Below, one piece after another: positions 9,233 to 17,030 of a stretch of DNA of 64,000 nucleotides. The position numbers and the translations under genes were made by a program. The stretch's first letter is position 1. Every line of letters starts with the position of its first letter. Origin of the DNA: WJMT01 sp964456985. Its GTDB lineage: Bacteria; Acidobacteriota; Aminicenantia; Aminicenantales; Aminicenantaceae. The stretch lies in the NCBI GenBank assembly GCA_964456985.1, contig CAYWDH010000001.1, positions 62,001 to 126,000 of the forward strand. The letters run 5' to 3'. The notes under the pieces are model-generated. The model had not been told where the DNA came from. It saw only the letters and a list, made by a program, of their open reading frames with translations, and searched no databases.

Positions 9233-9508
9233 ATGAAAACCAAGTATTTCATCGAAGGCCATAAGGCCAAAACAGACTATTCTTATGAAGACACTCTCAT
9301 TCTGGATGACGAAAATTCCTATGCCTCTGAAGAGGATGCTATTAATAAAGCCAAGGAATACTTTGAAAAAGACGAAAACCTTCAACTCATCGTCATATAT
9401 AAAGGCCTCAAGATGAGCCCCAAACACGGGACCAAATTCTTGTTCAAAGATAAAGAGGGAAATCTGGAAATTGTGGATTCCTGGTGGAAACAAGACTCCT
9501 GCTGTTAA
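9233..9508 (+). CDS. Small hydrophilic protein of unknown function
   Basis: 91 residues, strongly charged, no signal peptide or membrane segment, ending in a Trp-Trp and Cys-Cys containing tail (WWKQDSCC). GAGGAG precedes ATG at 9233 at good distance. The predicted pattern is short alpha/beta with a central acidic helix (ASEEDAINKAKEYF). No family is recognised. It stands alone between a divergent symporter operon and a convergent RarD-type gene; the opposite-strand reading of the same region has no plausible start or composition. Confidence 0.6.
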   Translation: MKTKYFIEGHKAKTDYSYEDTLILDDENSYASEEDAINKAKEYFEKDENLQLIVIYKGLKMSPKHGTKFLFKDKEGNLEIVDSWWKQDSCC

Positions 9509-9659
9509 AATCCTCTGCCGAATAATCCCCAAAACATATCACCCAATTCCCAGTATTTATGAATGGCCGCACGGGCAAAATCATTGATGTGTGAGGCCCT
9601 GCCCCAAAAATTTAAAAATACCAGACTTCTTTGGAATCAGCACCTGTAGTCTTTTTCAT
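9505..9659 (-). pseudogene. Possible small frameshifted gene after the RarD-type transporter
   Basis: On the minus strand ATG at 9659 follows the transporter TAA by only six bases and opens a short Lys-rich start (MKKTTGADSKEVW) that soon stops. A second frame, open from about 9636 to TAA at 9505, has protein-like composition (ASHINDFARAAIHKYWELG, then FWGLFGRGF) but no start of its own. Joining the two needs one frameshift. This may be a decayed small gene or a sequencing error. It overlaps the plus-strand gene end at 9508 by four bases. Confidence 0.25.
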
Positions 9660-9665
9660 CCAATC

Positions 9666-10559
9666 TTATCTGGATCTGCCCATAAAGGAGGTATGGGATA
9701 AGGAATAGATAAGAAGGGCTGTCCATATAAGCGCGAAACTTATGATATGGTTTAAGGCGAACGCCTCCTTAAAAACAAAAACTCCCAGTAAAAGTTGAAA
9801 GGTCGGAGATAAATACTGAAGAAATCCAACGGTCTTTAGCTCAATCTTTTTCACCCCGTAATTGAAACAGATAAGAGGGAGGGATGTCACTATTCCTGTG
9901 CATAGAAGAAGAACAAAAATGGGAAATGAAACTTTTCCAATAACACCCATATTTCTGATATTTATAAGGATGATAAAACCAGATGCCAAAGGAAAAAGAA
10001 GGATCATTTCAGCCGTTAGCCCGGCAATGGAATCAGCATTGACTTTTTTCTTGAAAAACCCATAAAATCCAAAAGTCAGCGCAAGAGAAAGAGATATCCA
10101 GGGTATACCTCCGATGTCCACTGTCCTGTATAAGACACCGATAAAAGCAAGAAATACGGATATCTTCTGCCAGAAATTGAGTTTTTCCTTAAGAAATAAA
10201 ACTCCGAGTAAAACACTCACCAGGGGATTGATGAAATAACCGAGACTGGCCTCCACAACATGAGCTGAGTTAACAGCCCATATATACATAAACCAGTTCA
10301 TACCCAAAATCAGGGCCGTGAGCGATAAAGTGGCCCTGGTCTTTTTTGAGGAAAAGATTTTCCTGATTTCAGGCCAACGTCTTTGAAAAAAAACCAACAT
10401 AAAAAGAAAAACAAAAGACCATATAATCCTGTAGGCCAGTATCTTTTGTGCCGGAATCTCATCCAGAAGCTTCCAAAAAAGAGGCAGAAGACCCCATGAT
10501 ACATAGGCCGTTACTACAGCCCATGTGCCCACAGCTTTGTCACTGAATCCGGTTCTCAT
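9666..10559 (-). CDS. rarD: EamA-family transporter, RarD type
   Basis: 297 residues with ten predicted membrane helices in two EamA halves. The opening VVTAYVSWGLLPLFWKLL, then RIIWSFVFLFML, and the central WFMYIWAVNSAHVVEASLG match the RarD subfamily of the drug/metabolite transporter superfamily. Known members are linked to chloramphenicol sensitivity in proteobacteria; the natural substrate is uncertain. The start ATG at 10559 has no strong ribosome site. The gene is monocistronic unless the doubtful small frame right behind it is real. Confidence 0.85.
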   Translation of the reverse strand: MRTGFSDKAVGTWAVVTAYVSWGLLPLFWKLLDEIPAQKILAYRIIWSFVFLFMLVFFQRRWPEIRKIFSSKKTRATLSLTALILGMNWFMYIWAVNSAHVVEASLGYFINPLVSVLLGVLFLKEKLNFWQKISVFLAFIGVLYRTVDIGGIPWISLSLALTFGFYGFFKKKVNADSIAGLTAEMILLFPLASGFIILINIRNMGVIGKVSFPIFVLLLCTGIVTSLPLICFNYGVKKIELKTVGFLQYLSPTFQLLLGVFVFKEAFALNHIISFALIWTALLIYSLSHTSFMGRSR

Positions 10560-10681
10560 TTCAAAAAAACAAGAGTATTCACGAAACTTAAAATACTAAA
10601 AGATTGATTGAGGTATCCTATCAAAATACAATTCGATATGCCAGGCTTATTTCTTTAAAAGCACCTCCTCTTATTATAGCA

Positions 10682-10710
10682 TTGCCTCCGTCTCTTTATT
10701 TCCATATAAT
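10682..10710 (+). promoter_or_regulatory. Sigma-70-type promoter for the GT-C-like gene
   Basis: TTGCCT at 10682-10687 and a perfect TATAAT at 10705-10710 are separated by 17 bases. The gene begins at 10743, leaving a leader of about 25 bases with no clear ribosome site. Confidence 0.5.
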
Positions 10711-10742
10711 TGACCTGAATGAGCTTAACAGCTTAAATTCCA

Positions 10743-12914
10743 ATGAAAAAGTACAGATTTTTAATACTGATTATCCTGTATACTCTGTTGTCTCTGGCTT
10801 CCATCTATTTTCTTGTGCCTGATTTCAACTCTCAATTAGCTCTTCACACCCATGCTGATAACTATATTGCTGTGGGCATTCTCATGCACAACATAAAAGC
10901 CATATCAGCCCTTGATTTTTCAAATCTCTATCATTTCCCCATTTTCTATCCCTACTCTTTTACTCTGACCGCCGGAGTGAACTTTTTCGGCCAGAGCCTT
11001 CTGTTAACACCATTTTATCTGTTCGGCATAAGAAACATATACACTCTCTACAACCTGATGCTTCTTATGTCTTTGATTCTGGGAGGATTTGCTGTCTACT
11101 ACTTAACAAGATATCTCATCAAAAACGGGACCGTTTCACTCATGTCAGGGGCCTTGTATATACTCCTTCCCATGAAACAAATCAACTATCCCCATCCCGC
11201 CATGTTGTTTTTCCCCTTGTCTATCTTTGCTGTGTTTTTTCTCTTCAGATACATGCAAAAATCTCGATGGACAGATGCTTTTCTCTTCTATGTTTTTCTC
11301 TTTCTTCAGGCTCTTACTTCTCTCTCTTTGTTTTTTCTTACGTCTCTTTTCTGTGTGGTCTTATTTATTATATCTCTCGTCATCAAAAGGAAAATCTCCT
11401 TAAGAAACATGGCCCACTTGAGCATAGGATTGATCCTCCTGGCAGTATTCATACTGGCTGTATTCTATCCCTACTTCTCAAACCCCCTGGACATCTCCTA
11501 CAAGCAGCAACACATCGGAAAAGCAGTACTTATCTCTTCTCTTGATTTCTACTCGTCCTGGTTTCCTCTGACTTTTAAATTTCTCAGAGGCCGTCCCTCT
11601 CCATTGTATTTAGGAATCATAGCCTCGTTTCTTATCTTTTATTTTTTTTATTCTAAAACAGAAAGAAAATATCTCCGGACAGCAAACTATGCCCTGTTTG
11701 TCCTTCTGGTGCTTCCTGTATTCTTTGTGTTCTGGAGAGCGATTCCTCTGGAAAATCTGTTTAAAATGCTGGACCCCTTTGTTCTCTGTGTGATCCTTGT
11801 ATTTATTCTTAATACCCTCTTTATATGGAAGCACATCTCTATAAATGAGAAAATTCTCCTTGGGGGAATACTTTTTACTTTTTTAAGTTATTTTAAAGCT
11901 CTGTACAGATTTATTCCCTTTAAGTATAATTTTCTCAGCTTTATAGCCTCGTTTCTTCCTCAAATAAACCGCTTAAAAGGAGAATGGAAATTAAGGTATT
12001 ATTTCATTTTTCTCTGGATCCTGCTTGCCTTTCTGGGATACAAAGCCCTTGTTAAAAACATGAAAGACAAAAAAGGAAAAGTTGCCCTCACCGTTCTTAT
12101 AGGAGGGCTCGTTCTCTTTGAAAATTTTCCTCCTCCTATAAGGACAGGTCCGCTTCTCGAATACAATCCCTCTGTTAAAAACCTTTACAATGAGATCACA
12201 GACCTGCCGGATTATTACGGTATGCTGGAACTCCCTCATTATAAAGGAGGATGGAATGACTTGAAGATCTACTCCCTTATGACTCTCTTCCATAACAAAC
12301 ACATCTACAATGGCTACTATGGTGCAGGTGTTTATGATCCCCTGGATATCTTTAAACGTGGATACTTCCACCCTGCGGAGAATATCCCCGGAGATATTGC
12401 CGATAAAAAAATAATCGATTATCTGAGAGATAATGGAATTAAAATCATCATCTTCCACAAATCCATGCTGGTCATAGGTGAAAGATCAGGTAAAGACACC
12501 GCAAAAAAGACACAGCAGGAAAACAGAATCTGGAGCGATGTCATATCCGGCTTTAAAAAGGCCGGTCAAATGGGCCTTCTCAGTAGAGTTGAGGTGCTTC
12601 CTGAGGGCATCGTAGGAGTCATCGCTGAAAAAAGAAAGGGGGAAACATTTTTTTACCAGCTCCCTTATTACTCTCTCAAATCAAAAAAATACATCCGGCT
12701 GGACATTGAAAAAACAGATCAGGAAGCCGTGCGTATATCCATTAGTCTTAACGGACAATTCCTGTACGAAGGCCGTATTGAAGAAGAGAGAAAACAGATT
12801 GCTATCAAAGTCCCGGATAAAAAGACATTAAACGCCAGAGGGAACCGACTGGAAATCAAAAGTACTGAAGAGGTGATAATAAATAATTTCTCTCTTTCTC
12901 GCTCATCTTTTTAA
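10743..12914 (+). CDS. Large multi-pass membrane protein, GT-C glycosyltransferase-like
   Basis: 723 residues. The first roughly 470 are about a dozen hydrophobic helices; the rest is a soluble, probably periplasmic domain. After the first helix comes an extramembrane loop (LHTHADNYIAVGIL) with His and Asp like the acceptor loop of GT-C enzymes and YfhO-type proteins, which use polyprenyl-phosphate sugars. The sequence is AT-rich. A -10/-35 pair lies at 10682-10710. Neighbours that handle lipid carriers (PAP2 phosphatase, LPG-flippase-like gene) support a cell-envelope sugar role, but the family assignment is by architecture only and the substrate is unknown. Confidence 0.55.
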   Translation: MKKYRFLILIILYTLLSLASIYFLVPDFNSQLALHTHADNYIAVGILMHNIKAISALDFSNLYHFPIFYPYSFTLTAGVNFFGQSLLLTPFYLFGIRNIYTLYNLMLLMSLILGGFAVYYLTRYLIKNGTVSLMSGALYILLPMKQINYPHPAMLFFPLSIFAVFFLFRYMQKSRWTDAFLFYVFLFLQALTSLSLFFLTSLFCVVLFIISLVIKRKISLRNMAHLSIGLILLAVFILAVFYPYFSNPLDISYKQQHIGKAVLISSLDFYSSWFPLTFKFLRGRPSPLYLGIIASFLIFYFFYSKTERKYLRTANYALFVLLVLPVFFVFWRAIPLENLFKMLDPFVLCVILVFILNTLFIWKHISINEKILLGGILFTFLSYFKALYRFIPFKYNFLSFIASFLPQINRLKGEWKLRYYFIFLWILLAFLGYKALVKNMKDKKGKVALTVLIGGLVLFENFPPPIRTGPLLEYNPSVKNLYNEITDLPDYYGMLELPHYKGGWNDLKIYSLMTLFHNKHIYNGYYGAGVYDPLDIFKRGYFHPAENIPGDIADKKIIDYLRDNGIKIIIFHKSMLVIGERSGKDTAKKTQQENRIWSDVISGFKKAGQMGLLSRVEVLPEGIVGVIAEKRKGETFFYQLPYYSLKSKKYIRLDIEKTDQEAVRISISLNGQFLYEGRIEEERKQIAIKVPDKKTLNARGNRLEIKSTEEVIINNFSLSRSSF

Positions 12915-12915
12915 C

Positions 12916-12955
12916 AAAAAAATGCTCATCGCCATTTTTTCATGAATAGGTCAGG
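12916..12955. repeat. Dispersed intergenic repeat, copy A
   Basis: AAAAAATG (12917-12924) and CATTTTTT (12933-12940) form a perfect 8-bp stem around the loop CTCATCGC, followed by CATGAATAGGTCAGG. About 90% identical to copy B at 14984-15023, with a weaker relative at 35446. The final TGAATAG..CAGG resembles the right end of the 256-bp element at 52141-52396. It lies two bases after the stop of the preceding gene and could act as terminator for it. Confidence 0.6.
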
Positions 12956-13055
12956 CAAGTTATGGTTGATTGAAAAAGAGCAATATTCTATGATGTAGCG
13001 GGATAAATCATAATCTTTTTGAATAGTCCGGATTATAAACTTGAGGAGTATAAAC

Positions 13056-13910
13056 ATGAAAAAAGTCAGAATATTTTTTACTTTTCTCTCTGTAATCGCT
13101 TTGATTTTTCCTCTGTATACACAAGCACAGAGAGAGACCCCACCCATTGAAATTACAAAAGTCACAGAGAGTCTATATGAGGTTACAGGCGGCAGCGGTG
13201 CTAACACCGGTTTTTTTATAGGAAAAAATCAGGTTCTCGTCATTGACTCAAAAATGAGCAAGGAATCAGCTGTTCAAATGATAGAAGAGATCAAAAAGCT
13301 CACTTCAAATCCTATCAAATATGTAGTCCTCACTCACAGCGATGGAGACCATGTAAACGGCCTTTCTGGCTTTCCCAAAGGAATTGACGTTCTTTCCCAT
13401 AGCAACACCCTTCTGCATATGGATAAAGCATTTGAAGATCAGGAGTTGAGAGAACATCTGCCAAACATCACATTCAGCAATGAACTGGACCTCACCATTG
13501 GAGAAGAAAAAATAAGACTCATTTACTTTTACCCGGCTCATACTGACGGCGATATTGTTGTTTTCTTCCCTGCACAGAAAGTTGCGTTTATCGGAGACTT
13601 AATCTTTCTGGACAGGGATCCACTGATACATAAACACAAAAACGGAAATTCCTTCGGACTGGTTAAAACATTAAAAGGAATTCTGGAACTGGAAGCAGAT
13701 ACCTTTATCCACGGACATGGGGAAATAGCCCATAAAAAGGAAATACAGGATCTTGTCAATTCCCTTGTGAGAAAACAGGAAAGAATAAAGGATCTGATAC
13801 AACAAGGAAAATCTTTAGAAGAAGTGAAAAAGGAATTCGGAATAGAAGAAAGCCAGAGCCGGTGGCCCAGTATCGTGGAAATCATCTACTCAGAGCTTAA
13901 GAACCTTTAA
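13056..13910 (+). CDS. Exported metallo-beta-lactamase-fold hydrolase
   Basis: 284 residues from ATG at 13056, chosen because GAGGAG lies seven bases before it; a TTG at 13041 is upstream of that site. A signal peptide ends near TQAQ. The MBL fold motifs are LTHSDGDHVNG, PAHTDGD, GDLIFLD and IHGHGE. The first motif reads H-S-D-G-D-H, so the middle His of the usual H-x-H-x-D-H is Asp, while the other metal ligands are kept. That variant suggests altered metal binding. The role is unknown; it could be a beta-lactamase-like or lactonase-like periplasmic enzyme. Its 3' end overlaps the convergent PAP2 gene by 21 bases. Confidence 0.8.
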   Translation: MKKVRIFFTFLSVIALIFPLYTQAQRETPPIEITKVTESLYEVTGGSGANTGFFIGKNQVLVIDSKMSKESAVQMIEEIKKLTSNPIKYVVLTHSDGDHVNGLSGFPKGIDVLSHSNTLLHMDKAFEDQELREHLPNITFSNELDLTIGEEKIRLIYFYPAHTDGDIVVFFPAQKVAFIGDLIFLDRDPLIHKHKNGNSFGLVKTLKGILELEADTFIHGHGEIAHKKEIQDLVNSLVRKQERIKDLIQQGKSLEEVKKEFGIEESQSRWPSIVEIIYSELKNL

Positions 13911-14705
13911 ATGCAGACCCTTCCATCCGTATATCCTCGCATACTCATGCCCCCCTATGACGAGAGAGAGAACAGCTATTGTCCGCTGAAAACCCATAAT
14001 ATGCTCATAACCCGTGTGATCTACAAAAAAAAGAACCACACATAAGACAAGAAAAACAGATCCTAATATCTTTTGCCCGATCCCTTTCCAAGCCCAGGGA
14101 GTTCTCTTTGAAATCTCAAGCCCTACCCAGACAGATATCCATCCCAGTGCAGCACCAGCTAAGACATCAATCGGCCAATGCACTCCGACCACCATACGGG
14201 CAGCCGCTATTATGGAAGCCAATCCAACAAACAGCAGCCGAAGCCGGTTTCTTTTTACTGTCAGAGAAAAAACTCCTGCCAAACTGAATATCATGGAAGC
14301 ATGTCCTGAGGGAAAAGAATTATATCCCCAGTCAGGGCCGATTAAATGGAAGCTCTCAGAAGAAAGAACACTCGGGGGCCTGGGAATTCGGGAAATATGC
14401 TTCAATGCCTGCCCGAATATTGTAAAAAGAACCGCAGCGATTAAGACAGCCCAAATCAACCGAGGCTTCCGGTAAATAAGGGGAAATAGAACGACGAACA
14501 CCACCAATCCATCTGAAAGACACGTGAGAAAAGCCCAGAACATATCCCCTGTTATCTGGGAAGCTTGGTTGATGAGAAAAAATAAGGCTTTATTTGAGCC
14601 AGATATGAGGACCGCTCCTGCCAGAACAAGAAACACACACGGAGGAAGCCACACCCATAAAGAGGTGGCAGTAAGGGATTCGGAATCCCGGAATCCAGTA
14701 GGCAT
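13890..14705 (-). CDS. PAP2-superfamily membrane phosphatase
   Basis: 271 residues, about six to seven membrane helices. All three acid phosphatase motifs are present: KHISRIPRP, FPSGHAS, and ARMVVGVHWPIDV with the catalytic His and Asp. Members dephosphorylate lipid phosphates such as undecaprenyl pyrophosphate or phosphatidic acid on the periplasmic face. It follows a 56-residue membrane protein gene by 31 bases on the same strand, likely one transcript. ATG at 14705 has no strong ribosome site. The C-terminal helix bundle extends the usual BacA-replacing PgpB/YeiU length slightly. Confidence 0.85.
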   Translation of the reverse strand: MPTGFRDSESLTATSLWVWLPPCVFLVLAGAVLISGSNKALFFLINQASQITGDMFWAFLTCLSDGLVVFVVLFPLIYRKPRLIWAVLIAAVLFTIFGQALKHISRIPRPPSVLSSESFHLIGPDWGYNSFPSGHASMIFSLAGVFSLTVKRNRLRLLFVGLASIIAAARMVVGVHWPIDVLAGAALGWISVWVGLEISKRTPWAWKGIGQKILGSVFLVLCVVLFFVDHTGYEHIMGFQRTIAVLSLVIGGHEYARIYGWKGLHLKVLKL

Positions 14706-14736
14706 TTAATTGGAAAAAATATTTACTTAAAAATAT

Positions 14737-14907
14737 TTATAAAGCATTTCCCAGATAAAAAGGCCATATGATCAAGGCTAAAACAGCCTTCCAGAAGGTC
14801 AAATCAGCAAATCCTATGGTAAACAACCAGCCTATAAACCAGAGAGGGCCTATCAAACTGGCTTTTCCACCCATATTTCCTCTTTTTTCTTTGTCTCCTT
14901 CTTTCAT
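14737..14907 (-). CDS. Small two-helix membrane protein, 56 residues
   Basis: ATG at 14907 follows AAGGAG by seven bases and opens a 57-codon frame ending with TAA at 14737. The product begins with a charged segment (MKEGDKEKRGNMGGKAS), then two hydrophobic stretches (GPLWFIGWLFTIGFADL and AVLALIIWPFYLG). It resembles small inner-membrane proteins found next to transport or lipid genes; no family is claimed. It is 31 bases upstream of the PAP2 gene, so the two are probably cotranscribed. Confidence 0.7.
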   Translation of the reverse strand: MKEGDKEKRGNMGGKASLIGPLWFIGWLFTIGFADLTFWKAVLALIIWPFYLGNAL

Positions 14908-14983
14908 AACACACTCCTTGTTTTTTCCTAAAACCCGTGTTTCTTACAACATCCATAATAATCAAATTATAAATAAATCAAAA

Positions 14984-15023
14984 CAAAAAATGCTCATCGC
15001 CATTTCTTTATGAATAGTACAGG
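14984..15023. repeat. Dispersed intergenic repeat, copy B
   Basis: AAAAAATG (14985-14992), the loop CTCATCGC and CATTTCTT (15001-15008) followed by TATGAATAGTACAGG. It differs from copy A at only about four positions. It lies five bases past the stop of the minus-strand flippase-like gene, a position suited to transcription termination, as with copy A. Confidence 0.6.
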
Positions 15024-15028
15024 TTAAT

Positions 15029-16018
15029 TCAAGAATGAGTCGCATCCCGCCGCAGTCTCCTGGTTCCTATGACACAAAGCCCGAATCCTGCCCAGAATAA
15101 GGCTAAAATTCTTCTGAAAATGGTGACAGACATACCTAAATCAGCACTGAATCCCATCAAAACAAAAAGGCCTACATACGTAGCTTCATAAGTCCCTAAC
15201 GAAGCAGGAACATTGGGAACAAAAAAGACAACTGTCCCAAGGGTTACGATGAGGAAACTTACCAGGAAGTCCACTTTCTCTCCACTCAAGAAAATCATGG
15301 TTAAATAGATTTCAAAAACCCAGTACATATGGAGCAACAGGTAATATATAAAAATTCTTAAAAATTCTTTTTTATTTTGGCTGTAAAAATCTGAAACATA
15401 GTCATCGGTTTCCCTGATTTTCTCTCTTTTTTCTTCAAAAAAAGACAGCTTGATTCTTATTCTCTGCAAACATTGAACAAACCATGTTAAAAGTCCTTTT
15501 CTTTGCTTTAAGAAAATAAAAAGAACAAGAAGAATAGCCAATAGAATCCCTGTCATCGAGATATATTTAAATCCATCGGGAACCGAAATCCTGAAAACAG
15601 CCACCAGTACTCCTATGATTGTTAACAGCAGTGCCGTTATAATCTCTATAGTTTTGTCGACAATGACAGAGGCAAGGACTTTAGTTTTATTCAAGCTTGA
15701 TACAGACATAATCCTAAAGACTTCCCCTCCAAAATAAGAGGCTGGAGTTAAATAGCTCACTGCGTGTCCTGCCATCCGGGCAGAAAAAAGATTCGAAAAA
15801 GAATAAGAGTCCCCATAGCACCGGCACACTCTTTTCCAGATATAAGTCCGAATCCCCCAGTAGATCAGTCTCAGGATAAAAAGTATGACCAGGCTCGTCC
15901 AGGTCAGTTTACTGATATTTTTTAGGATATTCATGGGGCCTATCTTAACAATGAGAAAAACAAAAAGGCAGGCCCCGATAACAAAAGCAAATTTAAAAAT
16001 AATTCTTCTGCTCTTCAT
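15029..16018 (-). CDS. Lysylphosphatidylglycerol synthase-type flippase domain membrane protein
   Basis: 329 residues with about eight membrane helices. The segments ARMAGHAVSYLTPASYFGGE and, near the end, VPNVPASLGTYEATYVGLF match the UPF0104/AglD-MprF N-terminal flippase-like family, where the conserved P-x-x-x-G-x-x-E motif is typical. Such proteins are thought to flip or help transfer lipid-linked groups. It is 52 bases after an alpha/beta hydrolase gene, probably the same transcript. No catalytic MprF synthase domain is attached. The ATG has no strong ribosome site. Confidence 0.75.
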   Translation of the reverse strand: MKSRRIIFKFAFVIGACLFVFLIVKIGPMNILKNISKLTWTSLVILFILRLIYWGIRTYIWKRVCRCYGDSYSFSNLFSARMAGHAVSYLTPASYFGGEVFRIMSVSSLNKTKVLASVIVDKTIEIITALLLTIIGVLVAVFRISVPDGFKYISMTGILLAILLVLFIFLKQRKGLLTWFVQCLQRIRIKLSFFEEKREKIRETDDYVSDFYSQNKKEFLRIFIYYLLLHMYWVFEIYLTMIFLSGEKVDFLVSFLIVTLGTVVFFVPNVPASLGTYEATYVGLFVLMGFSADLGMSVTIFRRILALFWAGFGLCVIGTRRLRRDATHS

Positions 16019-16070
16019 TCAAATCAATGGTTGACTGAAAGATATCATTAGCCGTATCACAAAAAAAATG

Positions 16071-16835
16071 TTAATTTGGACATTTGTTGTTTAAAAAAGT
16101 AATAATTCTATAGATCTCATCTTCGGGAAAAGCTTTCATAAAGTAGGACTCCTCAACATCTTCCGGATAATGGTCTGCTTCAGAATGAACGATTAAAAGG
16201 TCTTTGGCACCTTTTTTAAAAGCTTCCAATGAATACTCATAGTTGATTGTCCTATCTTTTTTATTAATGATCAATGCATAAGGAAGTCTCTGAAAGCTCA
16301 GAGGCTCTTCATTGTTAAGTATGATTTGTGCTGTTTCAAAAAAAGTTTTCCCGTCCATATGCTCAAGAATAACCGTCACCCGGTCTCTTGGATAGGAGCT
16401 GTACAAATAGGCCGCACTTTGGAACATTCTTTTTTGCCATATGATTCTGGACAGCTTTAAGTTGACAAAAAAACTGGACATAAAATTATAAAACGTCTTT
16501 TTTCCCTTCTTCAGTTTTAAAGAATGCTTGTTAATATAGGGAAATATGGCAACAACTCCCTTGCATTTCCCGTCAAGACAAATGTTGTTGACTATCAGAA
16601 AACCAAATGATATCCCTGCTATTATATAGTGATCTAAATCGAATTCGTCAATTTTCCCAGATACGAAGTCAGAATAAGCTTGAATGGAAATCTCTTCCAG
16701 AGGAGGAGAATGCTTTTCGAAACCCGGAAGGTCAATAAAATAAAGGTTGAAGTATTTGTTTAAATAATTGATGAGCCCTTTTAAAAGAATGCTGTTCGTG
16801 TAAAACGCATTTACCAGAACTAAATTTTCTCTCAC
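16071..16835 (-). CDS. Alpha/beta hydrolase
   Basis: 254 residues, cytoplasmic, no signal peptide. An entire catalytic triad can be placed: the nucleophile elbow GISFG, an Asp in NKKDRTINY, and a His in EADHYPED. The N-terminal half has the expected LVLVNAF strand and YFIDLPGFEKHS oxyanion region. The start is GTG at 16835 with AGGGA upstream. Function is not specific: lipase, esterase or thioesterase activity is possible. It is the first gene before a flippase-like membrane gene. Confidence 0.7.
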   Translation of the reverse strand: MRENLVLVNAFYTNSILLKGLINYLNKYFNLYFIDLPGFEKHSPPLEEISIQAYSDFVSGKIDEFDLDHYIIAGISFGFLIVNNICLDGKCKGVVAIFPYINKHSLKLKKGKKTFYNFMSSFFVNLKLSRIIWQKRMFQSAAYLYSSYPRDRVTVILEHMDGKTFFETAQIILNNEEPLSFQRLPYALIINKKDRTINYEYSLEAFKKGAKDLLIVHSEADHYPEDVEESYFMKAFPEDEIYRIITFLNNKCPN

Positions 16836-16993
16836 TTAATCCCTATCGTCTCAAATCTGCTCACTTAAGGCTGATTATCCAGGTTATTTATCAAAGATTA
16901 TTATCATATGAAAATTATGCCGTCAACACAAATATTTAATGAAAACGTATCATATAAAACGGAAATAATATTATCATAATACCTACAATTAAC

Positions 16994-17022
16994 TTGACAT
17001 CACACCAAAAGAAAAATATTCT
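16994..17022 (+). promoter_or_regulatory. Strong sigma-70-type promoter reading into 17031
   Basis: TTGACA at 16994-16999 and TATTCT at 17017-17022 are separated by exactly 17 bases. A transcript starting about seven bases later would begin at or next to the ATG at 17031, so translation would be leaderless. Confidence 0.6.
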
Positions 17023-17030
17023 TGATTCTC

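Noticed and set aside
10604..10822. 72-codon frame before the GT-C-like gene
   Set aside because: It runs into the coding start in another frame, has no ribosome site and holds the promoter.
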